From Candidatus Cryptobacteroides avicola (lineage in GTDB: Bacteria; Bacteroidota; Bacteroidia; Bacteroidales; UBA932): DNA of 64,000 nt. Shown piece after piece: positions 36,506 through 43,914 of this stretch. The stretch is taken from NCBI GenBank assembly GCA_017695115.1, contig JADILV010000041.1:60720-124719 (forward strand), in the 5' to 3' direction. Under the pieces are notes generated by a model, which saw only the letters and a program-made list of their open reading frames with translations, did no database searches and was not told where the DNA came from. Every line of letters starts with the position of its first letter. The stretch's first letter is position 1. A program made the position numbers and the translations under genes.

Positions 36506-36513
36506 TATTTTTG
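36506..36513 (+). promoter_or_regulatory. -7 box for purC
   Basis: TATTTTTG, a perfect TAnnTTTG element, 52 bases before the purC ATG, in the 88-base gap after HTCS-1. Confidence 0.45.
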
Positions 36514-36565
36514 CGGAGTTTGTAAATTCATCCGAGACCCGAACATTTCTTATTTGATTTATACG

Positions 36566-37525
36566 ATGGAAGCAATTGTCAAGACCGATTTCCATTTCCC
36601 CGGACAGACAGGGAAATACACTGGTAAAGTGCGTGATGTGTATGACATCGACGGGAAATATCTCGTAATGGTAGTTACCGACAGGATTTCCGCATTCGAT
36701 GTCGTGCTGCCGAAAGGAATCCCATGCAAAGGACAGGTACTCAACCAGATAGCATCCAAGTTCCTGGACGCTACCTCGGACATCCTGCCGAACTGGAAAA
36801 TAGCTGTTCCGGATCCGATGGTGACAGTGGGGCACAAATGCGAGCCGTTCAAGGTGGAGATGGTCATAAGAGGGTATCTCTCCGGACATGCGTGGAGGGA
36901 ATACAAGGCAGGAAAGCGCACCATCTGCGGAGTGGCGATGCCTGACGGCATGGTGGAGAACCAGAAATTCCCCGAGCCTATCATCACCCCGACCTCCAAG
37001 GCTGCCGAAGGACATGACGAGGATATATCCAAAGAGGAGCTCATAGCAAAGGGCATCGTCAGCCGCGAGGACTATGAACAGCTTGAAAAATACACCAGGG
37101 CAATATACCGGAGAGGGACCGAAATCGCGGCGAAGATGGGCCTTATCCTGGTGGATACAAAATATGAATTCGGAAAGAAAGACGGAAAGATATACCTGAT
37201 GGACGAGGTGCATACCCCCGACTCATCAAGGTATTTCTATGCCGACGGATACGAAGAAAGGCTCGCCAAAGGGGAGAAGCAGAAGCAGCTCTCAAAGGAG
37301 TTTGTCCGCGAGTGGCTGATGGTCAACGGATTCCAGGGACAGACAGGACAGAAGGTGCCTGAAATGACTCCTGAAATCGTAAAGAGCATATCGGACCGCT
37401 ATGTCGAGCTTTACGAGAATATCACCGGGGAGAAGTTCCAGCCTGCCGAAGACAGCGCTGCTGAGGATGAAATCCTGGAGAGGATGTCCGCCGGCATAAG
37501 CAAGTGTCTGGAAAATCTCAAATAA
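36566..37525 (+). CDS. purC: Phosphoribosylaminoimidazole-succinocarboxamide synthase
   Basis: 319 residues. Joins CAIR and aspartate with ATP to form SAICAR in purine synthesis. Motifs: [28 protein letters not shown] (ATP site), [34 protein letters not shown], and LVDTKYEFG with [14 protein letters not shown]. Length is that of the longer, eukaryote-like form common in Bacteroidota. ATG at 36566 chosen since the conserved N-terminus begins there. A housekeeping gene between two sugar-utilization loci; preceded by its own -7 box. Confidence 0.96.
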   Translation: MEAIVKTDFHFPGQTGKYTGKVRDVYDIDGKYLVMVVTDRISAFDVVLPKGIPCKGQVLNQIASKFLDATSDILPNWKIAVPDPMVTVGHKCEPFKVEMVIRGYLSGHAWREYKAGKRTICGVAMPDGMVENQKFPEPIITPTSKAAEGHDEDISKEELIAKGIVSREDYEQLEKYTRAIYRRGTEIAAKMGLILVDTKYEFGKKDGKIYLMDEVHTPDSSRYFYADGYEERLAKGEKQKQLSKEFVREWLMVNGFQGQTGQKVPEMTPEIVKSISDRYVELYENITGEKFQPAEDSAAEDEILERMSAGISKCLENLK

Positions 37526-37529
37526 AGCG

Positions 37530-37634
37530 GATCCGGCGGCCGGCCTTGGCATTCCGCCGGTCCTTCCCACTCCGTGGGCCCCTTCCCTTTTCGGGAGCCA
37601 ATGCCGGCTGCAGCCAATGGCCGGCTGCCGGATC
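37530..37634. repeat. Long inverted repeat between purC and the DUF4954 gene
   Basis: Arms GATCCGGCGGCCGGCC (37530-37545) and GGCCGGCTGCCGGATC (37619-37634) match in 15 of 16 positions, the other being a G-T pair, and enclose about 73 bases with smaller hairpins. It lies between the 3' ends of two convergent genes and could end or stabilise both transcripts. No T run is seen. Confidence 0.55.
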
Positions 37635-37671
37635 GTCATTATTCGGATAATACGCGCTACGGTCGAGAAAA

Positions 37672-39657
37672 TCAGTGACGGCAACGGGATATAAGGTCAT
37701 CGCCGAGGGCGGATTTCACTTCAATATGTTTCAGCACAGCCTGTACAAACGGGTTGGAATCGAAGAGACCTCCGCGCACTTCAGCGAAATCCTGGCTCTG
37801 TTCCTCCTTGTCCCCGTCCGCACCGAAACCGGTCATCGCAGAAAGGGAAAATTCCTTCCGGGCGTCTTCATATACGAGTCTGTCGAGCTGGACGACAGAC
37901 TCTTTCCATGTCTCCACGATAGAGATGACCTGCTCACGTGTTATCATGGCCGGATCTATCCCGTACCATGAACCTATGACTCCATAGGCCCAGGTCCATT
38001 CATAGTCATAGTAATGCGCATGCATGTCGGCAAACCTTTCATTGACGGTCCTGACATCATCCACACGTCCAGATTCAATATCGTCAAGAAGTCCGTCCAC
38101 AAGTATCTTCGGAGCTATCATACCTGAAAGATCCACCCACTTCCCTTCCCCGTAAGGCATGTCGGGCCGCATTCTGGCGCGTATGGCACCGACATCGGAA
38201 CAGTCGGTATCTTCAAGCCTTTTTATGAGGGAGTTGCCGAGGAACTTGTTGATAGCCATCGCATAATATTGCAGGCCCTTTTTCAGGGCCGAATTCTTAA
38301 TCTTCCCGCTCTGGTATGAGTATACGTCAGAATTTTCGCCGGAAACGGCCGCCAGATCCATTAGAATCTTTCTGGCATTGAGCATTTTCTGGATAGTGTA
38401 CGGACTCAGGAGGTTGTAGTTGATGCTGTCCAGCCTGTCAGGGTCCTTCCTTGCATCGCGCTTAGGCCACTTCTGGGCATCACGGATCGTACCGACGCTT
38501 TTCAGATTCACTCCCGGCACTATGTAGGAAGCGTTCTGCTGCTCTATAAGGTATGAGAACGGAAGATCGGAAGTGTCCTGGTGGGTGACATGCCTTCCCA
38601 TCACCAATGAGAACGCACCGACCTTTGCCGGCCACAGAATGTAGGAATCCGATGTAGTCTTGGCCCCACGCTCGAGAATCCCCTGGTGAATCGGGCCGAG
38701 CTTGTACATGTGGTTGCTCTGGTTGGATCCGGATCCCGCATTCATGAAAGAGAACATTCCTGCTATCAGCAGGGTGGATTTATGGTGGGTGACGGTAAAC
38801 GGCCCGGCAAAGATGGCGCAGGCCTCACCGTTCTCTCCCTGGCAGTTGCTGAAAAACAGTGAATCCGTAGCGGAATAGGTGTGCCCCAGACGGCAGCACT
38901 GCCCTATGAAACAGCGCGAGAAGGTCACTCCGTCCTCCACTGACGAGCCGCTGCAGATGATGAAATCATCTCCGATGACACCCACTCCGATATGCACCGG
39001 AGCGTAACGGTTGCTGTTGATACTGCCGTTCTTGAGACGGGAGGTACCTTCAATCTTGCAGCAGTCCCCTATCCTTACATTCTTTATATATCCGGCATCC
39101 ACTATGGTAACATCGGAACCGATATATCCGGTATCGGACGAAACGGACTCCACATAGCGTGCAGTCATCTCCCTCATTCTGGAAATGAGTTCAGGCCTGT
39201 GCCTGTACAGGGCCATAACGTACGCCTGCTGGGCGGAAAGCCTGTCATGGATCATGACCTCACGTCCGCCGGTCTCGTTAAGGACGGAAACCTCGACCCC
39301 GTTTCCGAAACTGCAGGTCCCGTCGACCAGGATGATGTCCACATTCTCGATGAATGACCCGGGGCCGATCTCGTAGTTGGCTATGTACTTCTTGACATTC
39401 TCGATACAGCAGTCGTCACCGACAGTGACGTTGTGGAGGGTGGCATAATAGAGCCCCGAATGTTTCTTCATGCCTCCCGGGAGGGTGAACTCCTTGTTGA
39501 AGGCGCCCAGACGGATCCGTCCGGAAAACCTTGTACTGTATATATTGTCGGTAGAAAAACCGTCCGACACTTCCACCGTGCTCCAGTCCGCAGCCGTGCA
39601 TCTCCGGCTTTCAAGTTCCCTGATTTCCGAAGAGGTCAGTTTTCTGTATTTATCCAT
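37672..39657 (-). CDS. DUF4954 family protein, left-handed beta-helix
   Basis: 661 residues from ATG 39655-39657; no signal peptide, so cytoplasmic. The N-terminal two-thirds show hexapeptide-type repeats with many small residues and Cys (VTVGDDCCIENVKKYIANYEIGP, IGDCCKIEGTSRLKNGS, IGDDFIICSGSSVEDG), as in the beta-helix of sugar nucleotidyl- and acyltransferases. The C-terminal third is helical (ARKILMDLAAVSGENSDVYS). Family members occur widely in Bacteroidota; function unknown. The gene is convergent with purC and lies 3' of HTCS-2. Confidence 0.82.
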   Translation of the reverse strand: MDKYRKLTSSEIRELESRRCTAADWSTVEVSDGFSTDNIYSTRFSGRIRLGAFNKEFTLPGGMKKHSGLYYATLHNVTVGDDCCIENVKKYIANYEIGPGSFIENVDIILVDGTCSFGNGVEVSVLNETGGREVMIHDRLSAQQAYVMALYRHRPELISRMREMTARYVESVSSDTGYIGSDVTIVDAGYIKNVRIGDCCKIEGTSRLKNGSINSNRYAPVHIGVGVIGDDFIICSGSSVEDGVTFSRCFIGQCCRLGHTYSATDSLFFSNCQGENGEACAIFAGPFTVTHHKSTLLIAGMFSFMNAGSGSNQSNHMYKLGPIHQGILERGAKTTSDSYILWPAKVGAFSLVMGRHVTHQDTSDLPFSYLIEQQNASYIVPGVNLKSVGTIRDAQKWPKRDARKDPDRLDSINYNLLSPYTIQKMLNARKILMDLAAVSGENSDVYSYQSGKIKNSALKKGLQYYAMAINKFLGNSLIKRLEDTDCSDVGAIRARMRPDMPYGEGKWVDLSGMIAPKILVDGLLDDIESGRVDDVRTVNERFADMHAHYYDYEWTWAYGVIGSWYGIDPAMITREQVISIVETWKESVVQLDRLVYEDARKEFSLSAMTGFGADGDKEEQSQDFAEVRGGLFDSNPFVQAVLKHIEVKSALGDDLISRCRH

Positions 39658-39676
39658 TGTTTCTGATTTTTGAAGG

Positions 39677-39684
39677 CAAAAATA
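39677..39684 (-). promoter_or_regulatory. -7 box for the DUF4954 gene
   Basis: Minus-strand TATTTTTG, a perfect TAnnTTTG, 20 bases upstream of the ATG. The -33 region is taken up by a 24-bp repeat (39686-39709). Confidence 0.45.
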
Positions 39685-39685
39685 A

Positions 39686-39709
39686 GGATTTCTCCGAAAT
39701 CCGGTTATC
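39686..39709 (-). repeat. Copy 1 of a 24-bp dispersed palindromic repeat
   Basis: An exact reverse-complement copy of 58804-58827. It contains the palindrome GGATTTC-tcc/gga-GAAATCC followed by GGTTATC on one side. It lies between the HTCS-2 stop and the start of the DUF4954 gene; its hairpin may end HTCS-2 transcription. Confidence 0.7.
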
Positions 39710-39712
39710 TTG

Positions 39713-42700
39713 TCAATCCTTGTTTCCGTCACCGCCCTGCTCTGCAGTATACTCCGAAGGGGAGACGCCGTACCTGGCCTTGAAACATTTGGCGAAATAG
39801 GACGCGGTAGTGAAACCCACCATATACATCACCTCTGAGACTGTCAGCTTTTTCTGCTGCAGGTACGAAGCCGCTTTCTGGAGCCGGATGTCCCTGATAA
39901 ACTCCACGACACTCATCCCCGTGAGCTGCTTTATCTTGCGGTAGATCTGCTTGCCGCTGTAATGGCTTTCGCCGCTCAGGACCGAAACCGAAAGATCCGG
40001 GTCGTCTATATGACGGTTGACTATATCAACTATTTCCCGGAGCATCCTGCCGTCAGGGGACTCGACTTCGTCCGTCTCCGGTTCCAGCATCTGCTGCTGT
40101 TTGATCTTCTCCCAGTAGTGCTCGTGCTTTATAAGCAGCTGGATAATCCTGCTGTTCAGATAGTTGAGATCAAAAGGCTTGGTAATGAACGCATCAGCAT
40201 ACTCAAAGGACTTCAGCCTGGTCTCCATGTCATCTTTTCCTGTAAGCACTATTATCGGCAGGAAGGCTGTCCTGACTGATTTCCGTATCATACGGCACAT
40301 GGAGAGTCCGTCCATCCCAGGCATGGCTATATCGGTGATTACCAGGTCTGTCTTTTCCGTCTCCAGCAGAGCGAGCCCCGCATGACCTTCCGGAGCCAGC
40401 AGGAATGTATAGTCCTTTCCGAGAGAGGCCGTAATGAAATCACGGATATCGCTGTTGTCTTCCACCAAAAGGATGATAGGCTTCCTGTCGTGCTGCCACA
40501 CTTTGGACAGGCTGTGCAGGGACAGGGCCATGTCCTCCATCCCGCCGTCTATGATGAACGAATCGGCTTTCATGGTAGACAGACGCACCGTAAAGCAAGT
40601 GCCCTTTCCGCTCACGGAAGACACCGATATTTTCCCTTTGTGCATCTCTACTATCTCTTTGGTCAGGTGAAGACCGATCCCGGTGCCGTTCACATTGAAC
40701 TTCTGGTTTGACGGGGCCTTGTAATACTGGTTGAAGATAAACGGAAGTTCGTCTTCCTTAATGCCGCATCCGGAGTCTTCCACCCTGACTTCCGCATACA
40801 GCATATCGGCAGTCTGTCCGGCGACTGTGACGGACATGAGGACGGTCCCGCCCTCTGGGGTGAATTTTACCGCATTGGAAAGAAGATTGTTGAAGACGGA
40901 CTCCATTTTCACCTTGTCCAGCATGAAAATGTAGTTGATCTCGTCAGCGATGAAACGCGCGTTGATTTTCTTCTGGCTGAATGCCGGCGTGAAACTGTCG
41001 AACACCTCTTTTGCCATATCCGGAAGCGGTACGGCCGCAGGGATGAAAAGCGTATCCTTGCCGTTCTCGTTGAAATCAAGCATCTGGTTGATAAGCAGAT
41101 GCATTTTCTCCGCATTCTTCTGCACGGCGTTCAGTTCTTTGGAACGTATGGCATCCGCCTCGGAAGATATCATCTTCCCGACAAAGCCGAGGATAATGCT
41201 CAGCGGGCTCTTGAACTCGTGGGAGACATTCTCGATAAACTCCGTCTTCATCTTTACCGTATTCAGAGCCTCCTCCCTCTCGATATGCTCGATCTGGAGC
41301 TGGTGCCGCATCCTCATGAAATATATTATCCAGAAAATGATGCCGGCAAAGGCCAGGGCATACAGTACAAACGCCAGTGTGGTGGCATACCATTCGGGCC
41401 TTACCCTTACATCCATGACCGCCCTGTCCGGATCAGGCACTCCGTCAGGAGCCAAGGTACACACCTCGAACCTGTAAGACCCCGGAGGTACATTGATGAA
41501 TACCGCCTTGCCGTCCGAAACGGTCTGCCAGCTGTCATCAAATCCGGCGAGCCTGTAGGCATATCTCTTTTCCGGAGCCGTATAGTCGAACGCAGAGAAC
41601 TCGAATGAAAACGAATTCTGGGAGTGTTTCAGTATGACGGTATCTGTCATGCATATATTTTCAGGCAATATCACATTTCCGTCATAAGACTCTCCGACAG
41701 CCACTCTCCGGCTGTCTATAAGCAGAGCCGTGATAGCCATCCGCCCTTTCTCCGGCGGAGTCCTTATCCCGTCCGGTCCGATAACATAATATCCGTCCAC
41801 GGCCCCTATGCAGAATTTCCTGCCCGGAGCCTCAGTCCCGCAGAAAACGGAATTGTCCCCGAGAGGGCAGTATGACCAGATTCCGGAAGCCCTGTCATAG
41901 GCGTACAGACCGCCCCGGCCCGTTATGGCCATCACCAGCGAATCTCCCGGTATGACCGAGACTGCGGACAACGCAAAGCCTCCGACAGGAACCGCTTTCC
42001 CTTCTCCGTCAAGCATCATCACACCCTTGCCTGTCCCTATCCAGACCCTGCTGCCATCACTTTCCACCGTATACGGAACAGTGCCTTCCGAAAGAGGAAC
42101 ATACGAAACGGAGCCGTCATACAGGCTTATCCTGTCAATGCTTCCGTTTGCAAGGGTGACAACGAAATCATCCGTGACGGCCAGATCCGAAATGACATCA
42201 TCGGAAACAGACGGATCAGATCCGGAATAATAATGTCTGTCTGCAGAATAACCTGCAGAACCGGAAGAAAGCAGTCCGGCCTTGTCTATGGCCAGGACCC
42301 CGTTGTATGTCCCGATCCACAGCCTGCCGAAACGGTCTTCCGAGATCTTGTACATCCAGTTGGAGGCATACCGGCCCGACGGCTCCTTAATATAGAAATG
42401 CCGGACCGTGCCTGTCCCATAGTCAAGCCTGTCCAGCCCTCCGTCCGACACTATCCACAGCCCGGCGCCGTCATCATGGAGATCGCGCACCTTGCTGTGG
42501 GCCAGACGCATGCCGCGAGGACCTCTGTCTGCTCTGTACCATCCGGCCATGCTGCCGTCCGGATTCTCCTTTATAAGGCCGTTCATGCCTCCCAGCCAGA
42601 GATTGCCTTCAGTATCGAATGTCATCACTTTCACATCCTGTCCGCCACCTCCGTGCGGCCCGTCAGGGAGCGGCCTGAAAAAATATCCTGATGAGATTTC

Positions 42701-43696
42701 GGCAAGAGAGATTCCATGGTCGGTGCAGACAAAGATATCGCCGTCGTTGTCCCGGCAGATGTACCATACCACATTGTTCGGAAGAGAACTGCTGTCTCCC
42801 GAGCGGTGGCTGTAGCGGACAAGCCCGCCTGCATTGTCCTTTATGAACAGGCCGTTGTCCGTCCCTATCCATGTAAAGCCGCTGCCGTAAGTGAAGAAAT
42901 ATTTTACGGGAACACCTTCAATCTCCATGGAAGACCTCTTGTCCCGAGGAGAATACCGGATAAGGCCGTGTTCAGTTCCCAGAAGGAGCGATCCTGGAGA
43001 GGACGGGTCGGGGGCAATGTCTATGACCAGGTTGTTGTGGTATCTGTCTCTGTACGGAAGAGGGTGCTTTTCCATCTTTCCCGAAGCATCCATGCGGTAT
43101 ATCCAGTCGTATGCCCCGAACCATATATCGCCGCCAATCTTCCGGCAGCAGGCGATATGCAGTGAAGGCAAGTCCTCTACAATATCCGCTTCGGCACCGC
43201 TCTCCGGCAGCCCTTTCCCGCAGGAAAACCGCAAAAGGCCGTCAGCTGTCCCGACCCACAGTACATCCCCGTCCAGAAGAAGGGATTTGACCTGGCGGTA
43301 TCCGCAGGCCCTCAACGTGTAGAACCTGTCGCTGCTGAAATCATATACTGACACTCCGGCATCTGTACCGACAGCCATCCTGCCGTATTCCGGACAGTAG
43401 AGAAGCGCATTGACATGGTCGTGGCACAGGGAAGTGGAATCGCCGTGTCTGAAACCGTAATGCACTGATCTGTAGCCGTCATACTTCAGCAGCCCGGACT
43501 CGGTCCCTATCCAGAGGAAGCGGCTGCTGTCCTGGACTGCCGTGTATGCAGGGACAGTCCTGCCCATTGTCACCGGAAGATTCCGGAAACCGTACGGATA
43601 GTGCGGCTGGGAGGCGAGAGTCGCCGGAAATAGGAAAAGCCGGCACAGGAGGATGACCGGGAGGAAATATGCCGGGCCGGACAAACGCTTTTTCAT
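39713..43696 (-). CDS. Hybrid two-component regulator HTCS-2 (canonical)
   Basis: 1327 residues: signal peptide, periplasmic beta-propeller sensor (SRFLWIGTESGLLKYDGY, GRLWIGTYNGVLAIDK), Y_Y_Y domain (RYAYRLAGFDDSWQTV), membrane helix (about 788-812), HisKA with H826 (NVSHEFKSPLS), ATPase with NNLLSNAVKFTPEGG, VEDSGCGI and NGTGIGLHLTKEI, receiver with D1122 (LVITDIAMPGMDG) and Lys in ITKPFD, and AraC DNA-binding domain. All phosphotransfer residues are present. It is divergent from the galactan SusC-3 operon and is its probable regulator; the related BT4667-region regulator in B. thetaiotaomicron is a known parallel. Confidence 0.95.
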   Translation of the reverse strand: MKKRLSGPAYFLPVILLCRLFLFPATLASQPHYPYGFRNLPVTMGRTVPAYTAVQDSSRFLWIGTESGLLKYDGYRSVHYGFRHGDSTSLCHDHVNALLYCPEYGRMAVGTDAGVSVYDFSSDRFYTLRACGYRQVKSLLLDGDVLWVGTADGLLRFSCGKGLPESGAEADIVEDLPSLHIACCRKIGGDIWFGAYDWIYRMDASGKMEKHPLPYRDRYHNNLVIDIAPDPSSPGSLLLGTEHGLIRYSPRDKRSSMEIEGVPVKYFFTYGSGFTWIGTDNGLFIKDNAGGLVRYSHRSGDSSSLPNNVVWYICRDNDGDIFVCTDHGISLAEISSGYFFRPLPDGPHGGGGQDVKVMTFDTEGNLWLGGMNGLIKENPDGSMAGWYRADRGPRGMRLAHSKVRDLHDDGAGLWIVSDGGLDRLDYGTGTVRHFYIKEPSGRYASNWMYKISEDRFGRLWIGTYNGVLAIDKAGLLSSGSAGYSADRHYYSGSDPSVSDDVISDLAVTDDFVVTLANGSIDRISLYDGSVSYVPLSEGTVPYTVESDGSRVWIGTGKGVMMLDGEGKAVPVGGFALSAVSVIPGDSLVMAITGRGGLYAYDRASGIWSYCPLGDNSVFCGTEAPGRKFCIGAVDGYYVIGPDGIRTPPEKGRMAITALLIDSRRVAVGESYDGNVILPENICMTDTVILKHSQNSFSFEFSAFDYTAPEKRYAYRLAGFDDSWQTVSDGKAVFINVPPGSYRFEVCTLAPDGVPDPDRAVMDVRVRPEWYATTLAFVLYALAFAGIIFWIIYFMRMRHQLQIEHIEREEALNTVKMKTEFIENVSHEFKSPLSIILGFVGKMISSEADAIRSKELNAVQKNAEKMHLLINQMLDFNENGKDTLFIPAAVPLPDMAKEVFDSFTPAFSQKKINARFIADEINYIFMLDKVKMESVFNNLLSNAVKFTPEGGTVLMSVTVAGQTADMLYAEVRVEDSGCGIKEDELPFIFNQYYKAPSNQKFNVNGTGIGLHLTKEIVEMHKGKISVSSVSGKGTCFTVRLSTMKADSFIIDGGMEDMALSLHSLSKVWQHDRKPIILLVEDNSDIRDFITASLGKDYTFLLAPEGHAGLALLETEKTDLVITDIAMPGMDGLSMCRMIRKSVRTAFLPIIVLTGKDDMETRLKSFEYADAFITKPFDLNYLNSRIIQLLIKHEHYWEKIKQQQMLEPETDEVESPDGRMLREIVDIVNRHIDDPDLSVSVLSGESHYSGKQIYRKIKQLTGMSVVEFIRDIRLQKAASYLQQKKLTVSEVMYMVGFTTASYFAKCFKARYGVSPSEYTAEQGGDGNKD

Positions 43697-43741
43697 ATTA
43701 TGTGGTTTTCAGTTTATCCTGGATATTATACGATTATGGCC

Positions 43742-43831
43742 CAAATATAGAAATTTTCGGACATTTGTCTTAATCAGAGCAGAAGATGTCCGATTTGTTG
43801 CATTCGCAAATCCATATAAGGAATATTTTTG
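43742..43831. promoter_or_regulatory. Divergent promoters of HTCS-2 and SusC-3 with operator-like repeats
   Basis: Minus-strand -7 box TATATTTG (43742-43749) for HTCS-2 and plus-strand -7 box TATTTTTG (43824-43831) for susC-3. Between them are the inverted repeats CGGACAT/ATGTCCG (43758-43764 and 43786-43792) and GATTTG/CAAATC (43792-43797 and 43807-43812). Neither promoter has a clear TTTG -33 box. The repeats may bind HTCS-2. They do not match the 29-bp site of the mannan promoters. Confidence 0.55.
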
Positions 43832-43914
43832 CATCGGCTTTCAGGATGCGCCCGTGGCATATTCCGGAGAAGCACTACCACTAATTGACCGATTTACATT
43901 AAAACTGATAATAT

